Of a stretch of DNA of 64,000 bases, positions 24,128 through 35,771 are shown one piece after another. The position numbers and the translations under genes were made by a program. This DNA is from Azolla caroliniana. Its lineage: Eukaryota > Polypodiophyta. The notes beneath the pieces were generated by a model. The model was not told the origin of the DNA, did not search any database, and was given only the letters and a program-made list of their open reading frames with translations. How positions within the stretch are numbered: the first letter of the stretch is position 1; the number at the start of each line of letters is the position of its first letter. The stretch covers positions 2,046,001-2,110,000 of the forward strand of contig JBHGNT010000007.1 in the NCBI GenBank assembly GCA_043228905.1, given 5' to 3'.

Positions 24128-26530
24128 TTGAAGTTGAAAAGAACACTCAAGATTGGGTGTTTAGTGCTCTTCCGTACACATCGAGACACGCAAGCCAAAC
24201 CAATTTTATTTATTTATTTCAATCTTGATTTCTTCTAACGCATAATACACTCATTTGATGTGATATCAAGAAATTATGAAGAAGACAGTGAAGTCTGTAT
24301 ACAACCTCCTTTACACATGTGGATCTCCATTGAATGTTTCTAAAGCTCATCACCACCACAAGACAGCTGGAAAATTTAAGTTAATTTGTTCATGGTTTTC
24401 TTCCATGCAACACAAATGACTATGGAATATCATGTTCTTGATCGTGAACATATCCAGTCATTAGGAGGATTTCTTGGATGTATCATGTTTCCAAAGCTTG
24501 AAAATTTGGGTTAGTTTGTTTATGGTGTTCTTGGATGCAACACTAATGACTATGAAATATCATGTTCATGATCGTGAACATATTGGGTCATTAGGAATTT
24601 CTTGGATGTATCATGTTCCCAAAGCTTCATATTCATATTGAAGTGGAATTGCATGGATTTCAGGAATCCAAGAATGTATATAATGAAATGAAATAGGTTT
24701 ATTATAATTTCTTTATTAATTGAAGGTATTTGAGTTTTTTCTACACCTTTGTGTGGGTTAGTGACATTTCTTAATAATCCCCAATGCTGTGCATAAAAAG
24801 CTATATGTATCCTTTCTGATCTTAGATGAGTTCTAACCGGCATCATGTTGGTGTCAATGTTTATTGAATCATCAAAATTATTCTATCATCTCTTGTTTGT
24901 GAATTCCTCCCCTAGTTACTTGCGAATAATCTTTGTACCCATCACTTTTCTTCAAATTGAAGGTAAAAAAAACAAAGATTCTGAAAGAATGAAAACCAAT
25001 TTACAAGGGATGCCCTCTAAAATTAGACCCTCTCATACCCAAATGCTTTCTTGGACTCACGAGTTCAAGAAATGAATAAAAAGTTGTGGCTATGCAACTA
25101 ATGGCACAATGTCCAAGAGGATTTCTTATATTTTTAGCAATACATGAACCACACACTTGGATTGATCGTCGAGTATCACATACCCAAAGAGTCTAACTAA
25201 AAAGAAACATCTAATCTTTCACATAATGAGAAAGTGTTCATAATAATTTAAAATTGGCGGTTGAGTTCCTTTGAATAAAGAACAATCATTCATAGCTTGG
25301 GATGGCCAATGATGCTGGTGCATTCATTATTCTTGGAATGAACAAAGTACACTCGTTGATTTCCACAATTATGTTCTTATAGTCATTTATATTTGTCAGA
25401 CTTGTTATTTCTGGTCTACGTCTTGTAAAAAACAAGTTTTAGGGTTCTTCAACTTGATCAATCAAGTCAATGACTTGGTGGATAAAAAGCCTAAACCAAT
25501 TACAATGGAGAGTGACTCGGCACCATTATATAGGTTTAAATGCAAGGATATGGCCTTGTCAGTGATGCCATAGGTGTCTCAAATTTCCTAATAGAGGATT
25601 AAGGACATGCTTTGTTGTGCTCCACTGCCATTGGGTGGGATTTGTTTTTTCAGAATAAATATGACTTTTTTAGCATAGACTCCCAAATGTCATAATGGAA
25701 TTTCATAGGATAGATAGAGCCATATGTTAAGATGAACCCCTTAACAACATGATGGAGATAGCGTGGCCTAGACTAGCTCATTCCTAATGGTGACCCCATC
25801 AAGGAAAATTTGAAAGACTGTGATGCAATTGATCCAATGAAGTAGTATTGGACACAACTGGAAAATTATGAAACCGCTTATGAAGAAAATGTGTAAGTGT
25901 CCTGTATGTACTGCCGACTCACCTTATGGGTAACAAAATTGACGTGGGGGATGTATATGTATATATTCACAATATGCACACATACCCATTTCAAATTCGT
26001 TAAGTACATGCAAAGCCATGGATTGGACCCACAAGTTGGATCCACAAACATACACTTACACTATCTTTTTTTAGCAATAGAAATAATACGCACATGCATA
26101 GAAGGTGTGTGCACCATGACCCATTCCCTCATACTTCTTCATCATTATTTTTTCGTCATCGAGGTTCCACATGCATGGTGCGAAGCATATGTCGACAAAA
26201 ATGTCAAAAAAGTAGAATGGGTTGGCCCTAGCTTTGATTAATGTCAACAAGGACAACATCCACTAAGTGTTGATTAATGTCAAAGCACCAATAGGTAGAT
26301 TTTTATGATTGTCTAGAGGGTTCAAAATAAGACCTAGGGTGTGGGGGCAAGCCATAAGTGTGAAATGCACGCCAAGGATAAGAAATAGGAATGATGGGTG
26401 AGGAGATCATATGGGTCACATGAGAGAGTGTCAAGAATAGTGTCAAGAATGTAGTGCCTTGCATTGTGGACAATGTCAAGTTTTGCTGAATTAATATCAG
26501 TAAAGAGGATTAAGAAGGCTTCAGATCACC
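24128..26530. other. intergenic DNA between the DUF599 copies
   Basis: The 3' flank of copy A resembles the 3' flank of copy B (shared phrases such as CATTTGATG and TTTCTTGGATGT), so the duplication extended past the coding region. Within it, about 24386-24640 is a diverged tandem duplication with a period near 130 bp. No gene is seen in 25.1-26.5 kb. Confidence 0.6.
24386..24640. repeat. two-copy tandem repeat, period about 130 bp
   Basis: The phrase ATATCATGTTC occurs at about 24427 and again about 130 bp later, each time followed by GATCGTGAACATAT and a TTTCTTGGATGTATCATGTT block. The two copies differ by scattered substitutions and a small indel. Each copy contains a near-palindrome around GATC. 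Confidence 0.7.
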
Positions 26531-27857
26531 ATGACAAGGGGGTTGGAGATTTTGGATGTGGTCCTGGTGCCCGCCGGCGTGTTGATGTTGTTGGTCTATC
26601 AAGCGCAGCTCGCGTACCGAGTTCGCTACCACCCAACGACAACCGTGTTGGGCATCAACCATATTAATCGCCAAGCATGGGTCCGAGTCATGATGCAGGT
26701 TAGGTTTTCTCATCAAATTACTACTCATCATGATTTTGTAGATGTCAATCATGATGCATCTAGTGTACCCTGTTCTTGGGAGAATTGAGGAAGAAATGAA
26801 ATGAAAATGGTATTAGGATTAGAGCCATTCTTCGAAAAGGCCGAAATGTCCTATGTATGAGATCAAAGAAGTTTTGCATCCAATGGAATGTGCGCTCATC
26901 ATCATGAGATCGGGCATGGATTAGGTCCCTTTCTCCCTCTCTCTCATATTCACATAGATATCGTCCATGGTAAACTGCCGGAGTCGAGCATGCTCCGTGG
27001 CACATGATACATACATACATACTACTATGTATGTATGTATGTATGTATGGATTGATTGATTCTCCAGATCCATCTCGATGTCATTATTCACAGTGAGATT
27101 TACATGTTATTGACAAGGATAGAACAGGGTCAAACAGGACCTCTAGAGGTTTAATGGTGTTTGACCATGTCTTCCTGGGGTTTGGTCCCAATAGGAGAAG
27201 TCAAATATGACCTCTAGAGAATGTGAAAAATGTGCATTGAAACTTGGTCTCTTAACACATGGATTGATGGACTTATTAATATGATAAAAAATGCAGGACA
27301 GCTTGAAGAACGGGGTACTCTCGGTCCAAACCATACGCAACGAGATCATGGCATCGGCATTGCTGGCTACGGCCGCGATCACACTCTGCGCAATCATCGC
27401 CACTCTGATCGGCACGGTCGGTAGCGATAGCTTCGAGGTCACGAGCCTATTGCTCGGGGACAAGAGAAAGGGGACCACATCTATCAAGTTCCTATGTATC
27501 TTGATATGTTTCCTCGTGGCCTTCATGTGCAATATCCAATCTGTGAGGTATTATAGCCATGTAAGCTTCCTCATTAGCATACCCCTCGGTCCCGATGCAC
27601 CCGGCCTCGACCCCCACTATGTCAACAATGCCATGTCTCGGGGTGCCCAATTTTGGTCGCTCGGGTTACGCGCGTTCTATCTCTCGTTTCCCATGTTCTT
27701 GTGGCTCTTTGGCCCCATCCCCATGTTCTTGTGCTCGTTGATCCTCACCGTTCTCCTCCATTTCCTGGACACCGCGACCGACTTCAAGACAACTTTGCAT
27801 GGTTCGCGAGAAGCGCATGAAGAGAATGAGTTGTTACCCATCCACAATTCGAACTAG
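26531..27857 (+). CDS. DUF599-family membrane protein, tandem copy B
   Basis: Two exons, 26531-26698 and 27297-27857, give 242 residues with the same domain order and four membrane segments as copy A. Exon 1 differs from copy A at only three of 56 residues (Ile/Val, Ser/Thr, Arg/Gln). Exon 2 is also very similar, including LLLGDKRKGTTSIKFLC and LWLFGPIPMF. The C-terminal tail is more variable. The 598-bp intron is shorter than in copy A and differs in sequence. The protein is expected to sit in a membrane and its function is unknown. Both copies look intact, so both may be expressed. Confidence 0.9.
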
Positions 27858-29177
27858 TTGAAGCCAAAAGAACTATTTCCTTGTTATGTGTTTTTAAGTC
27901 TCTTCTATGGATATCAAGATCATAGCTGGACATGTGTGCCATGAGTAAGTTCACTTCTTCTTGGTTTATTTAATTATTCTTAAGACATTCATTTGATGCA
28001 ACATTAAGAAAAATAATGCAAAAAGACTATGGAGTGTGATCAAAACCCCTAATATTAGATCTCAGTCAAATGTTTCGGAAGTTCATCAAGGCGATGAGAT
28101 GTCTCGAAATTGAGTACTTCATTGATTATGTTGTTCTATACAACACTACAGATTATTGAAGTTGTTTGTAACCACGAATATATCCTATCATTACGAGGCT
28201 TTCTTGGATGTGTGGCATGATTCCAAAGCTTCATATTCAAGTTCTTGTGTTGTATGTGTGGGATTTGGATCTTAGTAATCCATGAATACGTATAGTGAAG
28301 TGAAATGGGCTTGGGATAAACATTCTATTTATGAAATATATGCAAGTTCTTTTTATATCTCTAAATGGGTTGCAATTTTTCTTACCATATGAAATGAATG
28401 AAAAAGCTATCTAAATATCCTTTCTTCTATGAGTTGGAAGTGTTTCACTTTTTGTTATATTGTGGAGTTTTCCTTGATCTCATTGTATTTTTTGCCAAAT
28501 TGTTGTCATCCTTCATTTATGAGTTCCCATCATGTTGCAAATTCTCCTTGATCCAATTGATATTCTTTACAATTATTGAAGGTAAAAAAAAAACAAATTT
28601 ACAGAAAAAGGAAAACCAATTTACAAGGGAAGTACCTCGAAAATTATTTGGACTTTGTCGCACCTTAAGAAATGTTTAAGCTACAAGTTCAAGACACATG
28701 TAGTAAAAATGGCACTACAAGAATCTTCAAGACGATTAGTTATCTTTAAAGTAGTACATACATCACACACTAAATGTTTTTTCAAATGAATGGAATTCTC
28801 TTCCTTTTGTAGCAAGATCACTATCTTGAAGGATCTCACACTCTACTTAAATTGTTTTTACAGTTGCAAGGTTGTATCATGTTACCATTCATACTTTGAT
28901 ACCATATGCTTGGCAACAGTTCACAACGTTGTAAACATACAATTCACAACGATTCTTGATCCCAACAATTGTGAGAAGTTAAGATCACCAAGAATCTCTC
29001 AATGCTCTATCATCGCATCACCACTTGGGACGTTCACAAGATTGATATCCATATGTGGGAAACTATGCACCATAAGCTCTCAGAAGCCATACCCTCCATT
29101 TCTCGCATCCATCTTCTTCACCATCGTTGGCAATGGGGACCGTGGTCTTCTTATTCGATGACATTGTCTAATTTTTC
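27858..29177. other. intergenic DNA with duplicated 3' flank
   Basis: About 27.9-28.7 kb matches the flank of DUF599 copy A in a diverged way. The rest has no recognisable gene. A 123-codon frame at 28790-29161 shows no known domain. Confidence 0.5.
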
Positions 29178-29276
29178 GGAGAGAGAGAGAGAGAGAGAGA
29201 GAGAAAAGAAGAAGAAGAAAAGAAGAAGAAGAAAAGAAGAAGAAGAAAAGAAGAAGAAGAAGAAGAAGAAGAAGAA
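29178..29276. repeat. GA and GAA purine tract
   Basis: A (GA)n run is followed by repeated GAAGAAGAAGAAAA units and then (GAA)n. It is almost pure purine over about 100 bp. Confidence 0.95.
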
Positions 29277-29369
29277 TGGCCTTTTGAACAACAATATCAA
29301 CATTTCGTATTCCAAAAGGTTATACATTTATTTGGGATAAGTTTTAAGGAATAGTATTTTCATATGAGC

Positions 29370-30060
29370 TAATTCTTGATTTAGATGGGGGATCACAAGA
29401 GCTTGATTGGGTGTTTGTTGGAGATAAGAGATTGTCTATGATCTCAACAAATGATTCTTATCACAAGTTGATTAACAAACATAAGTGGATGGAAGAAAGG
29501 GTTATAAAAATATGGGGTTTTCGTAAGCCCATTACCTGGTGGTCTCATGTGACCAAGGTAGGTTGGTGTTCTCGATTGATGCTACAAGCTAAGGTATTCA
29601 TTTGGAGAGTTATGGTCAGAGCTTTTACCATTGGGGGATGCATTAAAGGAACATGTTTCTTTTGTTCAGTAGAATTGGAACATAACAGACATTTATTTCT
29701 TTCATGCCTGATGGTAAGGATGGTTTGAACGTGTACATTAGTGTGGATGTCTTTAACTGGAGTAAGCCGAGCTTCCTTTAGTTGGGTTTTTGCACATATG
29801 GAGAATAATGAACTAATGCCCCATTTCCAAATTATTTTTGAGTTCGTTAGGTATGTATTGCAGGCTATGGTTCAATTGGAATATTCGGAATGGCTTCATT
29901 AAATTTAATTTGCAAGTTGGGGTAAGAAAATATATTGTAAAGTTAAAAGGACTTCTTTTGTGGAATTTGATAATGCTAGAAAAGTCACAAAATCTTCACC
30001 ATGAAGAGAAAGAACTGTGGAAGGTCACATATCATCATATTCACCATTTCAATTGGTGAG
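29370..30060 (+). pseudogene. remnant of a plant L1-type LINE ORF2 (zinc-binding end)
   Basis: The frame at 29411-29728 contains LQAKVFIWRVMVRAF and, downstream, CFFCSVELEHNRHLFLSC. This is the pattern of the zf-RVT domain at the C-terminus of plant L1 reverse transcriptases (KVFIW...CPFC...EHLF..C). Further decayed frames follow to about 30060. The element is a different lineage from LINE 1-3, which lack this KVFIW-type motif. No reverse transcriptase core is left nearby. Confidence 0.6.
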
Positions 30061-30194
30061 AGGCTGTAACTTGGGCTTTCAGACTTCGATTCATTAATAG
30101 AAAATCCTACATGCTTCTCATCGTAAGCTCTAGATGGAAAATGTACTTCTAAAGATTTTTACCATTGTTTCGATATTGAAGCCTCAACTTCACG

Positions 30195-30345
30195 ACAATG
30201 TTGATCTCTTCAGCCATAGTCTTGATGTTGGTAATGTTTACAAATATTCAGTTTATTTAATGTTGTGATTAATTATGATGATCTTCTGTGCACTTATATA
30301 GATTAATAGGTGAAGCATATGTGTTTCTATATATAGCATATTGGA
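30195..30345 (+). pseudogene. fragment related to the 61.6 kb DUF599-like debris
   Basis: ATAGTCTTGATG...GGTAAT followed by TACAAATAT and, further on, ATATAGATTA and GGTGAAG/CATAT recur in the same order at 61649-61765. The fragment carries no useful open frame. It appears to be a dispersed copy of the exon 1/intron region of the DUF599-like locus seen at 56.85 and 61.65 kb. Confidence 0.5.
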
Positions 30346-31237
30346 TTATAAATACTAAATTTTTGATGATGTGTGTGTCAACAATTAGAGAGAGTGTGTG
30401 TGTGCATGTGTATATTGGATGTTCTTTTTCAACAATTGAGTTTCCTTTTCAACTCCAATATCCTCTATTCAGCTATGTGTTCAATTATGGGACATTCTAC
30501 ACGAGAGTATTGATTTTAAAAACAATCCTAAAAAAATCATTACATTTGGGTTTTATTATGATTTTTATTAACCAAATTGCAAAGTTCATAAATTATATAC
30601 ATTAGATAACATTAAAACTTTGTAAATTTCATCTTATTTGTTTTGGAACTTTTATTGATTTAAAAAAAAGAGCCACTTTCCCATTAATTAGGATATTTTT
30701 ACAAAAAGATTATAGGAGAAATCAGGGAATTACCCCGGCTGAGTTCAAGAATATGAGACTCCGTACATATCCTCTCTTACTTTCTACTCATGTAAGTAGC
30801 TTACTTTCTACTAGTGGAAGTAGGTATCTAGAGCTATAAATCGTCAACTAGCATGAGCCCGATCCCCTAGCCTTTAACGATAGGAGAGTGGGAGCTGAGT
30901 AGGAAATAGCCAATGTGGGGATGGTAGTTCCACCTCGGGTCGTTTCCTCCTTGCGTCACCATCAACGTGTTCCTCCATTTCTGTCAAAAGAGGATAGTGA
31001 CCATGCCGTTGAACTTTTTGCAAATCTCATCCAGTTGCCCTCATTTTGGAACTTTATATATATATTAGATCTAATTTAATGTAATATGTTTCTTATGTTA
31101 GTTTACAAAGTTTTGAAAAGTAAATATTGGACGACCCTGATTGTCTAGCATTCCCGAGACGAGTTTAGGGCCGTCGAAGCCCTAGATGCACAAGCTTCAC
31201 CTATTTAACGATATTATATCAAATAGTGATGAGGCAA
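30346..31237. other. unassigned sequence left of the nested copia block
   Basis: There is no open frame with a recognisable domain. The last five bases (GGCAA, 31233-31237) nearly match the five bases after the right-hand LTR of copia C (CGCAA). Confidence 0.5.
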
Positions 31238-31391
31238 TGGTTGGGAACGCTGTCTTCTAATGTGGAACAAGATCAACACTCTTCTAGGATAAGATCGTAA
31301 ATGGATGCAAGATCATGGCTTTGATGGTAGCAAAGACAGAAAATAAAACAACTAGTACGCAAGAGAGAGAATTAGAAACCCGTATTCAACA
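31238..31391 (-). repeat. copia C 3' LTR, shortened and diverged
   Basis: On the minus strand it begins TGTTGAATACGGG just after the purine tract at 31392-31400 and ends near TTCCCAACCA. It is about 154 bp, whereas the 5' LTR at 42.3 kb is 330 bp, so it has lost internal sequence, including the TATA hairpin. Confidence 0.7.
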
Positions 31392-31600
31392 CTCCCCTGT
31401 AATGGGCGTATACATCCGAAATCTGTAATCCGAAATGAATGTGCAATACAAATTGATATAAGGTTTACGAACAATTGAGAATTCGTTCCAGTCGGTGAAC
31501 TCCGAAGAGCAGAAGGCCGGATTGGCCGAGTTCGGAGAGACTGAAGCCGAAGTTCGAACTATCCAGGTCTATTGTTTGAGAAACATCCTGAGTGTCCGAT

Positions 31601-34600
31601 TTAATGGGATTGATTCTTCATTACGCCCATTCGATGCCGAAGGGATCGAAATTGATCCACCGGGAGACACTTGGTCATTGCATCCGCAACATTATCGGCT
31701 ATAGGTACCTTCTCAAGGTCGATTTTCCCTGAAATGACACAGTCCCGAACGAAATGATATTGAACATCGATATGCTTGGAGGCGTTGTGATGAACCAGAT
31801 TTTTTGACAGAGCAACAACACCATGATAGTCAATGTAAACAATAGGAGCCGAGTCGATTTCGGCTTGTTGAAACATGCAAGCTAGCCGACTGAGCCATAA
31901 GGCGTCTTTCACCGCATCGGATGTGGCTACGTATTCAGCCTCGGTCGTTGATGTGGCGGTGCATTCTTGAAGTTTTGCATTCCACGAGATCGCTCCATTG
32001 CCGAGTTTAAAACAATATCCGGTTGTTGATTTACGACTATCTATGCAAGCTGCAAAATCTGAGTCGGTGTATCCGACTACGCTTGAGATGTCGATCGGGC
32101 TGAACAGAATACCAAGGTCTTTTGTGCCCACCAGATATCTAAATACATGCTTGACTGCGTTCCAGTGCGATCAGCCGGGATTATGCATAAATCTGCCGGC
32201 GACTCCAACGGCGTGGGCGATATCAAGCCGTGTTGCGACCATGGCATACATTAGGGAGCCAACTGCCGGTGCATTTGGTACCGACTTCATAATTTCCCCC
32301 TCCGTACCGGATGTCGAGCAGTCTCGCCTAGATAGTTGAGTACTAATAGGGAGCGGGGTAGAGTTAGATTTTGCCGATTACGTGTTGAAGCGTTCTAGGA
32401 CACGTCCAATATAGTCGGATTGGGATAGAAACAATTGTCGTTGATTACGATTCTGACTTATCTTCATACCAAGAATGTGTCGTGCCGGACCGAGATCCTT
32501 CATGGCAAACTTCAACCGCCGTTGCCGAACGAGTTCGGCGAGTTCGCCTACATGGCGTCTAGAGATTAGCATGACGGCCACGTAGATGATGAGGAAGATG
32601 GGTGATCCATCTCGACCTGTCTTCATGAAGAGACAATGGTCCTCATCGCTCTTTGAGAAGCCGATCGATTGGATGAAGTCGTTGAACTTCTTGTACCATT
32701 GTCGTGGTGCTTGCTTCAAGCCATACAGACTCTTCCTGAGTCGGCATATTAGATGTTCTTGGCCGGATGCCACAAAGCCTTTCAATTGCTCCATATAAAT
32801 TTCCTCCTCAAGATCACCATGGAGGAAAGCCGTTTTGACATTTAGCTGAATCAGCTCCAAGTTTTCGGCTGCCACTACGCCGAGCATTAATCAAAGGGTT
32901 GTCATTTTCACCATTGGCGAAAAAGTTTCGTTGAAATTGACGCCGTGTTCTTGTCGAAAACCCTTTGCTACTAATTTGGCTTTGAATTTTGGGTTGGCCG
33001 AATTAGACGTCTCCTTAATTCGATAGACCCACTTGCACGGAAGGGCACGCCGATTTTTCGGTAATTCGACCAAGTCCCAAGTCTTGTTTGCATGAATGGA
33101 GTTCATTTTGGACTCCATTGCCAGATGCCAGGTGGCCGAATCGGCTGACACCAATGCTTCTTCATATGACATCGGTTTGCCAACGTCTGTAAAGAAGATA
33201 CCAGGAGAGTATCTCTCCGGGGGTTGCGACAGTCTCTCGGATCTTTGAGCTATGACTGGACTAGTCACATCGGGTGTCGTAGTCGGATGGTCCAAAGCCG
33301 AACTGTTCGGCTGTGCCGAGTCGAAATTCTTCGAGTCGGTGTTAGGATGTTCAGCAACCCGTGAAGTTGACCGTGTGTTGTGTGTTGGGCCTTCATGAAG
33401 GGTTGGCACATCGGAAAAAATTACCCTTCAGACTTCGATCGGTTTTTCGACCGATTGATGGATGGACGATTCATTGAAGACAACGTCCGAACTTCGGACG
33501 ATTTGTCTGTGTTCGGGCTCCCAGAGTCGATATCCCATTTCGCCATCTGTTCCATAACCGAGGAAAATACATTTCCTGGACCTTGGTGCAAGTTTGCGGT
33601 GGTCATCTTTCCGGATGAGCGTGTACGCCTCGCATTTGAAAATCCTTAGCTTGTCGTAATTCGGCCTATTGCCGGTCCATAGTTCCTGAGGGATCCGAAG
33701 TCCTAGAGGCCTGCTCGACGACATATTGACCATGTGTACTGCCGTAAGTAGGGCCTTTGCCCAGAAGCCATCCGACATTCCAGAGTGTTGGAGCATGGAA
33801 ACTATCCTTTCTTGAATTGTCCAATTCATTCACTTGGCAATTCCATTCTGCTCCGGACTGTGGGGTGTCCTAAATTCACGTCTGATGCCACGTTGTCGGT
33901 AAAATTTGACAAATTCCTCTGATTTGAACTCTCCCCCGTTATCGGACCGAAAGCTTTTCAGTTTTCGGCCGAACTAATTCTCAACCATGTCGAGCCAACT
34001 GGAAAAGATCGAGAAAACACGATCTTTGGTTTTGATTGGATAAGCCCACACCTTCCGAGTCGAGTCGTCAGTGAAGCTGACGAAATACAGAGTGCCGCCA
34101 AGGGATTGATGTGGCATGGGACCACATACGTTCGAGTGGACCAAATCGAGCGGACTCGATTCTCTCTGGGAGATGAAGGGTGTGTTACGGCTATCTGCTT
34201 GCCATATTGACAATGCTCGCAGAACTGATGATCTGAGAAGGAGATTTTGGGGATGTATCCGGCTCTAGATAAGTGCGTGATGCTGACCTTGCTGAGGTGT
34301 CCGAGTCGTCCGTGCCAAAGTGATGACACGGGAATGTCAACCAAAAACAGGTCACCCTCTCTAAGTGTGACGTGCAAAGGATACAATGAGTGTATCTTCG
34401 GTCCTTGAGCAAGCAAGAGGTTCCCTTTGTGGAGTGTCCACCCTCCTTATGAGAAGCCAACACGGATGCCCTCTTCATCCAATTGTCCGACTGAGATCAG
34501 TGGTCGTGAGAGATCAGGTACGTGTCAGACATTGTGTAGTACTAATGTAGAGCCACCCACAAGGTTGAGCTCTACCGTGCTGATTCCAATTATGTCGCAA

Positions 34601-34992
34601 TGTTGCGAATTTCCTACCCGAACTGAGTCGGAATGTCGGACCATGTATTGCCGAAATTGGGATCGATGAGGAGTCACATGAAAAGTCGCACCCGAATCTA
34701 AGAGCCACGTGCTCGATTCTTCAGTCGCAAGCAAAACCTCTGATTTGACTGGGTTCTCAATTGATAGTATATTCAGGTTATTTGATAGTACGTCAGCTGA
34801 AGAACTGACGTAGTTGATCTCCTCGTGCCAACCACTCTTCTTGTCGGCTCGCTGAGCCTTGTCGTTTTTTTCTTGAGAGTACGGCAATCGGCTTTGATGT
34901 GTCCAGGTTTCTTGTAGTAGTTGCATACTCGATTATCCCGTGATTGGCTCTGTCTTCGCTGATTGTTCGGCTACAATGAAGAGTCCCTTCCA
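31601..34992 (-). pseudogene. copia C pol (protease, integrase, RT, RNase H), decayed
   Basis: Read from high to low coordinates: a zinc-knuckle-like CNYYKKPGHIKADC with its second Cys changed (about 34.95 kb), protease WLLDSGATFHV, pre-integrase LWHGRLGHL with CEHCQYGKQ, integrase remnants, RT with NVKTAFLHGDLEEEIYM, and RNase H with GYTDSDFAACIDSRKSTTGYCF and TTEAEYVA. Several frameshifts and stops separate the pieces (34525-34926, 33958-34416, 33428-33829, 32891-33409, 32378-32887, 31601-32131). The RT catalytic box, normally YVDD, reads YVAV (32573-32584). The protein cannot be active. Confidence 0.88.
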
Positions 34993-35150
34993 CGGTTGTT
35001 CGATCGGTCAGTCGAACCTTGTACTACGTAAGCGTCATTGGCCGAGTCGTTCGCAAATGATTTTCTCCGAGCTACTTCAGTTAGAATAGCACTCGTGACT
35101 GAGGAGTACTTGACTGCCGTAGTTGACGCATTGCACACGGTGGTAACGAA
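34993..35150 (-). pseudogene. copia C gag, distal part
   Basis: The minus-strand frame FVTTVCNASTTAVKYSSV... continues the gag that breaks off at LPSSWET near 41.21 kb. A stop follows GRDSSL before the zinc-knuckle region. The spurious frame continuing upstream past 35150 is read from the D-LTR minisatellite. Confidence 0.75.
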
Positions 35151-35155
35151 AGTTT
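35151..35155. repeat. target-site duplication AGTTT (left)
   Basis: AGTTT immediately precedes TGTTAGGATC, the start of the D-family LTR. The same five bases follow its end at 41209-41213. Confidence 0.85.
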
Positions 35156-35194
35156 TGTTAGGATCTCGGTCCCTCCGGATGGGATACGAAGGCC

Positions 35195-35600
35195 CGGTGA
35201 GAACAAGATGTGAAGTACCCGGCAACGGAAGACCTAGAGTGAGAACCGGATGTGAAGTACCCGGCAATGGAAGACCCGGTGAGAACCGGATGTGGAGTAC
35301 CAGCAACGGAAGAACCGGATGTGGAGTACCGGCAACGGAAGAACCGGATGTGGAGTACCGGCAACGGAAGAACCGGTGAGAACTGGATGTGGAGTACCTG
35401 GCAAGGAGGACCCGGTGAGAACCGGATGACGAGTACTTGGCAAGGAAGACCCGGTGAGAACCGGATGACGAGTACTCGGCAAGGAAGACCCGGTGAGAAC
35501 CAGATGATGCAGACCCGATGATAACCGGATGACGAGTACCTGGCAAGGAAGACCTGGTGAGAACCGGATGTTGCAGGCCCGGTGAGAACCTCTCATCGGA
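35195..35600. repeat. minisatellite inside the D LTR, 28-39 bp units
   Basis: About twelve GC-rich units are built on GTGAGAACCGGATG plus a GAGTACC and GGCAA...GAAGACC half. The longest units repeat every 39 bp (for example 35415 and 35454). A set of shorter ~28-bp units lacks the GTGAGA part. The other D LTR at 42.9 kb has only two or three such units, so the array expanded here. Confidence 0.85.
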
Positions 35601-35667
35601 TGGAAGGGACATATATGTAAATATGTTCCAGAGAGCCCATTGGGCCTATATTTGTAAATAGCTCAAG

Positions 35668-35759
35668 CGTATACTGTGTAAGCTCAAGGTCTCCATTAAA
35701 CCTGAGTGTTCTCCCTTCTGTTCTGTCTTTATACTTGCTTCCGCACGCTACTTTTTACA
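35668..35759 (+). repeat. copia 1 5' LTR remnant
   Basis: It matches 40937-41027 from CGTATACTGTG to TTTTTACA. Sequence to its left belongs to the D LTR. Confidence 0.85.
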
Positions 35760-35771
35760 TGGTATCAGAGT
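35760..35771 (+). other. copia 1 primer-binding site
   Basis: TGGTATCAGAG directly follows the LTR end. This is the usual initiator-tRNA-Met complement in plant copia elements. Confidence 0.85.

Noticed and set aside
31138-31237. Possible D-family pol upstream of copia C, which would make D the outermost layer
   Set aside because: The right flank of copia C is D RNase H, but I could not recognise the matching RNase H sequence on the left, so a fourth layer is not claimed.
34971-35612. 213-codon minus-strand frame with repeated SSGSHRVFLA-like units
   Set aside because: Only its end is copia C gag. The repeated part is the D-LTR minisatellite read through by chance.
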